A stretch of 64,000 nucleotides of DNA from Vicia villosa (Eukaryota; Streptophyta; Magnoliopsida; Fabales; Fabaceae), in the NCBI RefSeq assembly GCF_029867415.1, contig NC_081186.1, forward strand, positions 103,514,753 through 103,578,752, in the 5' to 3' direction. Positions 1-10,370 of this stretch are shown here, piece after piece (positions within the stretch are counted from its first letter, which is position 1; each line of letters begins with the position of its first letter). Below the pieces are notes generated by a model. It did not search any database and was not told the DNA's origin. It saw nothing but the letters and a program-made list of their open reading frames with translations. The translations under genes were made by a program, and so were the position numbers.

Positions 1-134
1 GGCGGGAGGCATCTCACCTGGATACACATATAAGAAAGTAAGTGGTGGAGATGAAAATCTCACACACTCGCTATCCTTCCCACAAAATCACCAGACAATG
101 GAGATAAAGTAAAAAAAAAAACAAGAAGACTTAC

Positions 135-250
135 CAGAGTTAGAGAAGATGAAAGATACAAAGAGAAGCATGGAGAAAATCGAATGCAGCAACAGAGAGC
201 AACAATGTAATTCAAACAATCGCAAAGAGTATGTGAATAGAAAAAATGTG
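135..250 (-). other. Possible first exon of a gene running off the left edge
   Basis: On the minus strand a TATA-like box (TATATAAATA, 289-280) is followed about 110 bases later by an ATG at 171. That ATG opens a short hydrophobic reading frame (starting MLLFVSF) that runs into a GT donor (gtaag, 134-130). A pyrimidine-poor acceptor-like 'atccag' lies near the window edge (about 12-20). The arrangement looks like a promoter, short leader exon and first intron of a gene whose body lies left of base 1. The encoded peptide is too short to identify. Only the order of signals supports it, so this is tentative. Confidence 0.25.
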
Positions 251-714
251 AAAAGTTGACAGACTTAACCCTGTAAAGTATTTATATACTAGTAGAAAAA
301 GAAGTGTGAAAGAGCGAAGACTCCAAAACTAAAAGTACAAACATAGCGGGAGAATGAACTTCAGCCAAGGTATAAGGTCTAAGGGAAGCCCGTCATGCTA
401 TTAGCCCTAGATTGTCATATGGAAGGCTATTGGGAAGACAAAAATTAAGGACCTACACTCTTTTTTTTTCTTCTCTCCTGATGTATATGACGAATAACAA
501 ATTCGAAAAAGAACCAACCAACCAGAAGGCTCATTCCACACAATTATCTTATCAAAACATCCAACATATGTAAGAATATTTTAACCTAGACAAATAAGTT
601 ATTTTGCTCTAAACATTTATTCTTTTGATTTAGCCATCAATTTATATGAAAATTAATTTTGATAATATGTAGAATGTTTAATTTTAATTTTTCCAATATT
701 AATGGCATAAGGTT

Positions 715-722
715 TAAAATAA
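715..722. repeat. Left target-site duplication of MULE copy 1
   Basis: TAAAATAA directly abuts the left terminal inverted repeat. The same eight bases follow the right terminal repeat at 32209-32216. Confidence 0.85.
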
Positions 723-779
723 GAAAATTTCTTTATCAACCCCCATGTCTTCTTGGTCACCTCTGGTGAAAATCCCAAA

Positions 780-1350
780 CTACCCCTAACTTCGGAAATG
801 CATTTTCGAAATGCAAGAAAAAGGTGTTTTCGGAGATGCATCTCCGAAAGCGCCTTTTTTTTTTTGAAAAAATTGTCTTATTTCGGAAGTTCATTTCCGA
901 AAACAGCATTTCGGAAGTTCATTTCCGAAATACTGCGCGTTTTGCAGATTAAGCAAAACAGCCCCCCCCCCCCCTAATCATTTACCCTAATCTTCTTCCA
1001 AACTCAAACTCTCTGCAAAAATTCTGCAAAAGCAAATGTGAAGTAGCCAAACTCTTCTTCCAAACTCAACCAAACTCATCATCAAACACTAATTGGTAAG
1101 TTTATCATTGTTTTTTCAAGTTTTAGATCCATTTGAATAAACTCTATTAGGGTGTTTAGAAACTGAAAAAGTCACATTAAGATAGGTTAGTACTGATATT
1201 AGGATATTTAGTAAGCATAAAAATAGTTTTGGTTTAGGTTTTTGGGGTCTGCCATTGGAGGTTGCAGAGAAGTTCTGCGCAGGGGTGTTTCGAAAGTTCA
1301 TTTCCGAAAACACCTCCATCCCAGTTTTCGGAAATGAACTTCCGAACTGT
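780..1350. repeat. Left subterminal palindrome array of MULE copy 1
   Basis: Six imperfect or perfect 20-22 bp palindromes occur here, near 784, 828, 879, 909, 1288 and 1327. Most are variants of TTCGGAAGTTCATTTCCGAA or TTCGGAGATGCATCTCCGAA. The same boxes occur at the right end of this copy and at both ends of the second copy. Their placement near both ends suggests transposase-binding or silencing-related sites (inference). A run of C at about 962-975 lies inside the array. Confidence 0.75.
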
Positions 1351-1420
1351 ATCAGAAGTGCATTTTTTTTGTTTTTTCATTTGTCTCGCATATTAATCGA
1401 TTTCGATTATTTACAGGAAC

Positions 1421-1689
1421 ATGTCAGGCAACCAACCAGCACACATCAGACAGGGTAGGGAGACCCAGACTGCGTCGGCTAGACGCGAGCGGGTGGCGGC
1501 GCAGCTGGCATCGACACAGGGACGGGGGCAGGGCCGGGGACGACGTGTGCGAGTTCCCGTGGACGTGGGAGAGGGTACCTCTTCATCTGGATCTAGGAGT
1601 CGGCTGGCTCGGGTATCTTCTTCTCGCCAGCGAGAGGAGGAGGAGCAGGAGCAGGAGGAGGAGGTGGCGGCAGTGCCCTACCACGAGGG
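1421..1689 (+). pseudogene. Plant mobile domain gene, exon 1 fragment of MULE copy 1
   Basis: The frame starts with MSGNQPAHIRQGRETQ, continues through an Arg/Gly-rich stretch and a Glu-rich tract, and is homologous to exon 1 of the MULE copy at 44826. Homology stops at about 1689 (after 'taccacgagg'). The sequence then becomes retrotransposon gag, giving a spurious in-frame extension to 1858. The PMD core encoded downstream in the other copy is absent here. Unlike copy 2, this exon 1 has no internal stop codons. It is a dead fragment left by the deletion that joined MULE and retrotransposon. Confidence 0.75.
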
Positions 1690-4600
1690 GCAGGATCTAT
1701 ATATGCCCCAACTAACAATGCGACATTTTCACCGAATGTTAGTTCAGTGGGTCGAAGTGCACATAACACTGGTTTTTCTACCCAGGTGCCCCACTTTACC
1801 ACAAATAACCAAGCAGCACTTCGACAAGAAATGGATGCAAGCAACCATGATATGGTAGGGGTTTTGGCCAGAGAATTGACTTCAGTTTTAAGCCCACTAA
1901 TGGTAAATGTTACTACTACAAATAGAGAAAACATGGAGACTTTCCAAAAGATATCATCTCAAATGAATCGAATGGCGGAATTCATGGGAATAACACCACC
2001 TAAAAGGAAAGACAAACAGCCTTCGAATCAAGAAGAGAGGCCCATTTTGGAACGTGTACAAGATATAGTTCCGTCATCTAGGACAGCCACTAGGGATGTA
2101 GGCCCCTCACGAAGAACAGAGATGTTCGAAGGAACTCCAGTAATTAACTTAGAAGCTTCAAATCAAAGAGCCGTCCCCGTTCGACAAGAAACGGAGGAGG
2201 AGCGACCCAGATTAAGGATTGTGGGTAGGAACGAACACCCAGATGAGGTTGTTCAAAGAGTCAGAAGAGAAAATCTGGCTACAGAAAATAACTTAACTGC
2301 CATGATAGAAAGGGTTATGGCCTTAGTACTGGACTTAGACGCCCAAACTATACATCCCCTATATCAGATTATATCATGCAGACAGAATTGCCTAGGGGCA
2401 CTAAGGTACCCAAATTTACAAAATTTTCAGGCGAAACTAATGAGTCAACGGTGGAACATATTGCTAGATATTTGACAGAAGCAGGAGACTTAGCGGGAAA
2501 CGAGGATTTAAGGATCAAATATTTCCCTAGTTCGCTGACAAAGAATGCCTTCATTTGGTTTACTACTTTGCCACCAAATTCGATAGATGCATGGGCATAC
2601 TTGGAAAGGCTTTTTCATGAGCAATTCTACATGGGTCAAACTAAGATAAGTTTGAAAGAATTGGCCAGTGTTAAAAGAAAATTCACAGAAACAGTTGATG
2701 ATTATTTAAATAGGTTCCGTTTGTTGAAATCAAGGTGTTTTACAACAGTCCCAGAGCATGAACTTGTCGAAATGGCTGCATGTGGTCTAGATTATTCAAT
2801 AAGAAAGAAACTAGATACCCAATACCTTAGGGACATGGCCCAATTAGCAGACAGGGTTCGACAAGTCGAACGCCTGAAGGCAGAAAAAGTTAGGGCGAAT
2901 AAAAGTTATAAGAAAGAAAGAGTAGCGTACGTCGAAGCCGAGGACGCTGATGATGAGTCTTTCAATGACTCATATAGCCCTGAAGAAGTCGAAATAGACT
3001 TGGCTGAATTGAAAGAAGCGCCACCTTACGCCTGCAAATTGCTAAATCCTGCAAACGGAAAAAACCCAGTAGAAAACGATAAGAATGATAGGTTCCCTAA
3101 GAAAACTTATACATTCGACATTACCAAGTGTGACGAAATATTTGATTTATTGGTAAAAGATGGCCAAATGATACTACCTCCAAATTCAAAAATTCCTCCG
3201 TTGGAACAACGGAAGAAAAGAGGTTTTTGTAAATATCATGGGTTTTTAGGCCATAAAACTTCTCAATGTTTTCTTTTCAGGGATCTAATTCAAAATGCTC
3301 TCAATGATGGAAGGTTGAAATTTGCTGACAAGACCAAGAGTCATATGAGGGTCGATACCAATCCCCTGAACATTGCTGACGCTAGCCTCTGCGAGGTAGA
3401 AGATATCAACATGGTGGAGGCATCTGAAGTTGAAGTTGTGGAGACTAAAGCAATGTTCAATGGAAAGCAGGCTACTGAAAGCCTAAAAGGTGAAATAGTC
3501 TTCAACACTGTTGTTGAAGAATCTTCCAAGACAGAAATAACTGAAGCATCGAAGGAAGAAAACAGTGAGGCCACTGAAGACCTCAGGATGAAACTCCAGA
3601 AAATCCAGATCTCTGAAGTTCCTCCAGCAGCGGTTAACATGGTCAGCGCCAGACGACCAGTGTCTGAATTTGGCGAACTAGAGACATGGCTGACGAGGCA
3701 AAATGGGGGCATCGAAGTTCCTCCAAGAACCGAAAGCCTCAAAGAATATCTCTGGAATTGCCACGAGAGAAATGGTGGTAAGCAATGGATGTGTCCAAGG
3801 TGTTCGATCATGCTGAATCGAAGGGTCGAAGCCAACTTCGAAAGGGTTCGACGCGAAAGGTGGGAACACCCAGGAAGAGAGCCAAATCCCCTACTACAAC
3901 TGTACCCAAAGATGGAGGAAAGCTTGGTAGGATTTTTGGTCAGATGCCACAAAGAAAACACTGAAGTTGCTCTCTGCCCAAGATGTGGGGCAGTCTATGA
4001 CGAAATGCTAGCACGATCATTCGAACGTGTGTATTGCTACATGAGTCAAGAAACTCAGGGGTTGCGTCCTAACCTGTACGGTTTCGACATATAGACTCCA
4101 ACAAAGAGGCCTGATAGCCCACACCCCAGAACTCGAAGGGTAACTTTCAGAATCCCTGCAGATGCGCCAAGGGATAGGTGGGTGCAAGCTGATGCAAGAA
4201 CCAACAAATGGCGAAGTTGGGACCAAGGTGGTAGAACTGCAATGGCATATAGGAAACAATTTCAAAGACCAAATCGAGAGGCGTATCGATTGGAGAATTA
4301 TAAAGGAAAAAATCCTATGTCTCGGTCCCAGTGGAGAAGGCATCAGAGAATAAAAAAGGCTCAGAAGGAATACAGGCCAAGAGAAGCTGGAGAATCTAGT
4401 AGCAACCAAGTCCCATACCAGGGGGCAAAGTCAAACAAACCTCCGGTGGAACGCAGATTATTCGAAGCTGAAAAACTCTTGGATGAAGAAGAAAAGATGC
4501 GTTCAAATTCCTGGAAAGAAGAGGATAGAATGACAAATGATTTTGATTCTGATGGAGTGTCATCTATAAACTTGAATTGCAATGTTGTTTCCGTACTCCC

Positions 4601-5396
4601 TCACGAGTTTAATCAGGAAACTGAAGTGGAAGACTGTGAAGAGGCTGATATCGAAGAAATGACAAAACACAAACCTGTGTGTTACTATGTGCTGAATAAT
4701 GGTGCAGTAGAAGAACAGAATGCTTTCTTCGAAAGGCCTGATGAGGGTATGCGAAATCATTTGAAGCCACTCTATATCAGGGCTAAGATTGAGAACGTTG
4801 GCATTAATAAAGTCCTAGTTGATGGGGGAGCAGCGGTGAACCTAATGCCTCAATACATGCTAAAAATAATTGGTATGTTCGATACGGATATAAGGCCACA
4901 TAACATGGTTTTATCTAACTACGAGGGCAAAATAGGACAAACACTGGGAGTTGTTCAAGTCAATTTGACAGTAGGCTCAGTTACCAGGCCAACCATGTTC
5001 ATGGTTATACCAGCAAAGGCAAACTACAACCTTTTGCTTGGTAGGGAATGGATTCATGGGGTAGCAGCTGTGCCCTCAACAATGCATCAGAGGGTGACAA
5101 TTTGGAGAGAAGATGGTATAGTGGAGAATATCGAAGGTGATCAGAGTTACTACATGGCTGAAGTCAACCAGGTGAACAAAACCAACTTCGATAGGAACCT
5201 GGCAAACATAGGCCCTTGTCATGCTGCAGAAGAGATGTATACCCCAAATAAAAATGCATTGTACTATTTAACGTTACACCCAAATGGATTCCAATGGGAT
5301 AGAGAGATCATGGATGGTCCACCAGATACAGCACCATTGGAGAATTATCCGACAGTACGGCCAACAGGCTGGGACGATGACATTAATCATGTCTGA
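1689..5396 (+). pseudogene. Tat retrotransposon gag-protease, frameshifted and with one stop
   Basis: Gag starts truncated in one frame (readable from the ATG at 1747) and shifts to another around 2340-2360, consistent with loss of a single base. The gag core follows (FIWFTTLPPNSI, then a stretch ending VRQVERLKAEK), then a Tat-type zinc knuckle, CKYHGFLGHKTSQC, near 3227-3270. Two similar Cys-rich modules with a CPRC core follow near 3787 and 3976. A TAG at 4092-4094 interrupts the frame, which reopens in register to 5396. The aspartic protease signature is VLVDGGAAVNLMP near 4814, with DGGA in place of the usual DTGA or DSGA; I believe this variant occurs in this lineage. The terminal stop overlaps the pol start codon (ATGTCTGA, 5389-5396). 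Confidence 0.8.
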
Positions 5397-6090
5397 GTCT
5401 TCGTTCTTCGAAAAGATTTCGGCCTATGTGGCCGAGAACAAAAGGAAGGCGGCTCTCGAAGCCGAACTATCAAATACAAAGATAGATGCAGTTCTAACCA
5501 AAGAAGGAATAACAGAATTGGAGATACGTACGAGTTTCGAACTCCCTGAACACACGGCTCCAGACGAAGAGATCATAAGAGAAGAACCAAACCAAAGGTT
5601 GGATGCAATATACGACGAGGAACCTTTGGGATTCGAAAAAGACCCAATGGCGTCGAATATAAAGATGTTGGCCCAAGATCCACTTGAAGAAGTAAATCTT
5701 GGAGACAATGATCAAAAAAGGATAACGTATATCAGCGCGAAACTAGAACCAGAATTGAAAGCAACGGTCATCAAAATGCTGAAAGAAAACAGAGATTGTT
5801 TTGCTTGGGACTATGATGAGATGCCTGGTCTAGGAAGGGATTTAGTCAAACTAAAATTACCAATAAAAGAAGGGAAGAAGCCCATAAAGCAAACTCCCAG
5901 AAGATTCGCGCCAGAGATTCACTCGAAGATTAAAACAGAGGTCGAAAGACTCTTACGGTGCAAATTTATCCAAACTACAAGGTATGTTGAGTGGATTGCT
6001 AATATAGTACCTGTAATTAAAAAGAATGGCTCATTAAGAGTATGCATAGACTTTCGTGACCTTAATGCAGCTACTCCTAAAGACGAGTAT
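5389..6090 (+). pseudogene. Tat retrotransposon pol, N-terminal part before the nested insertion
   Basis: This frame of 234 codons starts at an ATG overlapping the gag-pro stop. It holds an acidic linker (residues about 1-120) and the beginning of reverse transcriptase, with conserved WIANIVPVIKKNG and VCIDFRDLNAATPKDEY motifs at its end. It is cut at 6090 by the Ogre-type element. The reading frame resumes without loss at 17788, after one copy of the AGTAT duplication. The following apparent codons to 6174 belong to the inserted LTR. Pol is in a different frame from gag-pro, so its translation needs frameshifting, reinitiation or splicing; the overlap of stop and start favours reinitiation (inference). 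Confidence 0.85.
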
Positions 6091-6148
6091 TGTTGCACCC
6101 CAAAATTTGCCCTCATATGTTTGCAAAATGTCATTTTTATTTCAAATG

Positions 6149-6222
6149 ACATAGTCCAGTTGATAAGAGTGTAAGGTTTGCAATTACAAGGTTCCGGGTT
6201 CGAATCCCACCGTCTCCATTAT
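6149..6222 (+). promoter_or_regulatory. tRNA-like segment in the LTR with A and B boxes
   Basis: About 60 bases into the LTR lies a tRNA-like stretch. It has an A-box-like TAGTCCAGTTGATAAGAG, then a clear B box, GGTTCGAATCC, within GTTCCGGGTTCGAATCCCA. A run of T follows at about 6230-6236. The order and spacing resemble the head of a tRNA-derived SINE or an RNA polymerase III promoter. It recurs in the 3' LTR at 14679-14752. It does not fold into a full tRNA by eye. Confidence 0.55.
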
Positions 6223-6750
6223 TTTGACTTTTTTTTCTCTTATTATTTTTCATATTAAATTTCCATAGTTTTTTTAGTTTTAGATTTTATCATTATCATT
6301 ACTATAAACAAAAAAAAAACTTAGATGATTATTTCTTCAAATACTCGTTCGTTTTAATTTTAGGGATTAATTTTTTATCATTACCTTTTATTAAGTAATT
6401 TTTTATAGTTATTAGTTTATTAAAAAAAAAAAAAAATTATGTCACGTGTTTGCTAGTTTTCATTATATTAGGAATTCATTTTTATTTTAAGTAGTTTTAT
6501 AAGTTTCATTGCTATCATTATCATATTGTTAATAGTAAAAAAAATTATATTTTAGTCTTTCCAAAATTGAACCAAATGTATCATGTTTGCAAATCGGTCT
6601 CCGTTCATAAACTTGCTCTCAAAGGACAAATCTCAATCAAATTCCTATAACTACACAAGATCTTCAATCTTAATTCCAAAAATCAATTACCTTCAATTAA
6701 CATTAAACCAAAAAATCAATCAGAATTGAATTCAAGATATCATGTGTGGC

Positions 6751-6759
6751 TATAAAAAG
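6751..6759 (+). promoter_or_regulatory. TATA box of the Ogre-type LTR
   Basis: TATAAAAAG in an otherwise AT-rich U3 region, followed by a purine-rich stretch; duplicated at 15281 in the 3' LTR. It is the best candidate for the polymerase II start of the element's RNA. Confidence 0.5.
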
Positions 6760-9256
6760 AGAGAAATATCACAGAAAAAAGAGAGAGGAAAAAACCCAAA
6801 AAGAAACATTCTCTGTCACGTACAAAGTTCACAAATTTTTCTAACCCTTATACAACTGCTTTTGACATACCAACAACCACCCAAAAAAATCAATTCTAAC
6901 ACTAATCTCACCATCATATACAACCTTGTTCATCCTCAAAGCTATGTCCTTCAAAACAATTTCACTACAACCATTCAAACTTTCTTAGCCACATACCAAC
7001 ACTCTCAAATCTAACACATAAACTAGTAAATTACACATAAACAAAAAACCAAATTCATAAACAAAACACAAACCTTCATCTTCTTTAACACACTAACCAT
7101 AACAATATCTCTGTTTTTACAATAACATGAATGTCAAATTTCTTTTTGCAGGAAAATAGAAGAAAAAGGATGAAGCCGTGGCCAATCAGAAGCTTGACGG
7201 AACAGCCGCACACCGACCTCCGCGCAACCACCGGAAGCTCCGCCTTCGGTGAACCAATTACACAAAAACACACTCACGTACATACACGGTAAAGGAAAAA
7301 AAGAGGAGTGATAAAATGAAACGAGCACCATCGCATGAAGAACAACTCCGATTGACGGCAGTCCCGGCTGGATCGCACACCCACCTCCACCGCAAGCGCC
7401 GCTAAAGATCTCTCAGTCCTTTCATTCGGTGCCGACGCCGCTAGAACAACCACCGGTAACTCTTACATTTGAATCTTTAGATTGTTTGTTTTTGTGGAGT
7501 TTTGATTTGAGATTTTATATGAGAAAGATTCAGATTTGTTTTGTTATATTGTGTTTGGTTAAAAAATTTAGAATTTGTTTGATATTTTGTATAGAGAATG
7601 AATTTGAGAAGATAAGGTTTTGTTTGTGTGGTTCTGCAGCAGAGTAGAAAGAGAGAGGACTGATAGTCATGTTACTGTCTCTCTCACGTGTGCCTATATG
7701 AAATATGGAACTGGTTATTTTCTAATTTTGTTTTTTTTCTGCCAATAAAACCGCCGCGTGTCAGCTTCAGACTGGTCAAGATTTAAAACAATGAAGGGTG
7801 GGCGGCGGCCACCTTCATCAACTAGTTTTTTTTAGATTTTTATCTTCTTATGGATTAGGGTTGTTAATAGTGGCTATGAGCATTGTAATCTTTTAATATT
7901 CATACTCTCTATTTATTAACAAAAAGAAAATACAAAATATATATATCATATTTAGTTTATTTAATTTTATTAAAATACTTTTTTCCTTAAGTAGATTAAT
8001 TAGTTTTCATTATTATACAAAAAAAATACAAAAATATGTTTTTATTTTAAATTATTTTTTTTAATATACTAAAATACCAAAAATATTTGTCTCTTGTGTT
8101 AATTTTAGTTTATTTTGTTTGAATTTTCGACGAATACTTGTTCATATTTTTATCATATCTCATCTATTATTTTCATGCGATATTACTAACATTTTTTTGT
8201 TGATTGCGAGATATTACACCTGAGGCTTTCAGATTACTATCATGGACATCTACTAGCTTTGTTTGATTTGTACATTCACCGTCTTATTCTCGCATTTTTA
8301 CAAATTATGTAACTGTTCACGGTTGTAATAGTTTTAATTAGGATTTTTCCGCATCCCCATTTTTGGTTATGTAATCCCCATCCCCGAAGCCATGTAATAG
8401 CGTAGGACCTTTACATTCCGCACCTTTACTTTTCTGCTTATATAACTGTTTAGATGTATGTTAATAGGATTGTATGACAAGACTAATCAATCAAACGCTA
8501 GCTAACCTTAACTCAAGATAAATAAATAACCGAATCTAACACACTTGCACGCACTCACCTCTAGGGTACGCCCCTCTTGGTTGCCTTACAAACTAATAAT
8601 GGTCGTGTCCCTCGAAATGTAGAGGTACCAATAGCAAATTGGCCCTCGATTAAAAATCATCAAAGATCATGGTCCCTCGATGACCCTCAAAGTGTTGCCT
8701 ACGAATACATGATCTGGTCCCTCGAATTGTTGCCTTCGATAAATGATGATAGTCCCTTCGGATTGCTAAGGTATCTCTACATGTTGCCTTCAACGACCTC
8801 CGATGACCCTTCGATGACCCGCACGTCCAATATAACAAGGACTACCTACTCCTATATAGTATGGATAGTCCTGGGAACTTTAAAATTTACAGAAAAAGAC
8901 CAGTTAAATAGGGTAGTGCTCTTAAACTGCCTAGCTCAATAAAAATATCTTTTCAATACTATTTCAAAAAAAACTAAGGCTACGCATTTACGCTAAAGTC
9001 CTTATGCTCCTTTCAAAACAAACAAACAAACATGAGCTAAGCAAGTTAAGAGCCCGTAGATAACTACGGATGAAAAGGGTGCTTACACCTTCCCTTTTCA
9101 TAACTTACCCCCCGAGCCCGTTTTCTTTCAAAAGAGGTCTTTTTCTGTACTTTTTACCTTTCCTAAAATTGGACAAAATAAAAGTCGGTGGCGACTCATG
9201 CTCATCGCAACATTGTTGCTTTAAAAAATAAAAGTCAGTTCACCGTGTTACAGAAC

Positions 9257-9275
9257 TGGCGACTCTGCTGGGGAC
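9257..9275 (+). other. Primer-binding site for tRNA-Arg
   Basis: TGGCGACTCTGCTGGGGAC starts four bases after the 5' LTR. It is complementary to the 3' end (with CCA) of a plant tRNA-Arg, as used by Ogre-type elements; one internal position differs from the tRNA end I recall. Confidence 0.8.
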
Positions 9276-10110
9276 TTTTTTTAAGAGGGGTTTACCTTAG
9301 GGCTTAGTTCATTATAAATGTTTTTAATTGTTTGTTTGTATGCTTTATTTTTAAGGGAATTGCTTGGGTTTGTTCTTGTGTGAAAGATCCTACACCCGGA
9401 TCTGAGTACCTTAGGAAAATGGCATGAGATCAAGGAGACTGCACAACGTATACTGATGTGGTTGATCTGATGGCCATCGTTAGTGTGACACATTGGTTTG
9501 TCCTGGTGTTCCTTGGGATCCGACTCGAGGAAATGCTTGGCTACCACGTGGTGTCATTAAGCACTAATTCGCCACTAGAACCTTAGTTGAACTAAACTTT
9601 GGCCTTTTAGAAAGTAGCGAGATGGCTGGCTTTGGTTCCGACTGAAGTTGGTTGATACTCGAAGCTACACTCATATGGACTGGACTTTCGGGACCTTTTC
9701 GGTTGGTGATTCGATTGCCGAACTGAAATAAGCGCCTTCGAGAAAGGTCAATGATATGAGCTCCCTAGAACCCGATCTTTATCTAGGACAGGTTGAACCA
9801 ACTAAACTTCAGTGGGAGGGTACTTACCTTTGAACTTCATGCAAGCCTTTAAACCTAAGGCTACTTGTGTGACTTGTTTGTGTTCTTTATCTAACCGTTG
9901 GTTTTCTTGCAAGGTTTGTTTATACCCTAATCGTTTGGTTTCCTTGCAGGATTTGTTCATACCCTAACAGGTTTTGTGTGTAGGACTTACTTGTCCATAT
10001 TACCTTATGCTTTTACCTAACATGCTGACTAACCTTTTTCAAGGATCTTAGGGATTCATAACACATACTTTCCAGGTACTATGGAAGGACTATCAAGAGC
10101 CTAAATTTAT

Positions 10111-10370
10111 ATCAAGGGGCAAGAGGATTTATTTTCCTCTAGCCAGATGCCTTCAAACTCAAGGGTACAATTCCTATCAAGGGGCAAGAGGATTTATTTT
10201 CCTCTAGCCACATGCCTTCAAACTCAAGGGTAAAATTCCTATCAAGGGGCAAGAGGATTTATTTTCCTCTAGCCAAATGTCTTCAAACTCAAGGGTACAG
10301 TTCTTATCAAGGGGCAGGAGGATTTATTTTCCTTTAGCCACATGCTCTTAAGCTCAAAAGTACCATACCC
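10111..10370 (+). repeat. Tandem array of four 65-bp units
   Basis: Units start at 10111, 10176, 10241 and 10306, each beginning ATCAAGGGGCAAGAGG with small differences. They lie in the interior of the Ogre-type element. Confidence 0.9.

Larger units (their letters stand above)
6091..9252 (+). repeat. 5' LTR of the Ogre-type element
   Basis: 3162 bases, TG...CA ends. A tRNA-like segment lies near the left tip, a TATA box at 6751, an Arg/Pro-type GC-rich patch at 7180-7430 and a 'CCCTCGA' rich block at 8560-8830. The copy at 14621 is identical in length; the one difference noticed is G at 9120 versus A at 17650. Short open frames inside are duplicated exactly in the other LTR and show no protein-like features. 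Confidence 0.92.

Noticed and set aside
3341..3961. Long minus-strand frame opposite gag
   Set aside because: Shadow of the gag-pro coding frame; no domain.
6149..6222. Functional tRNA gene
   Set aside because: Only A and B box similarity; acceptor and anticodon stems do not pair convincingly and it is part of an LTR.
6742..9000. Several small open frames in the Ogre-type LTR
   Set aside because: Duplicated exactly in the other LTR because the LTRs are near identical; no domain or codon signal.
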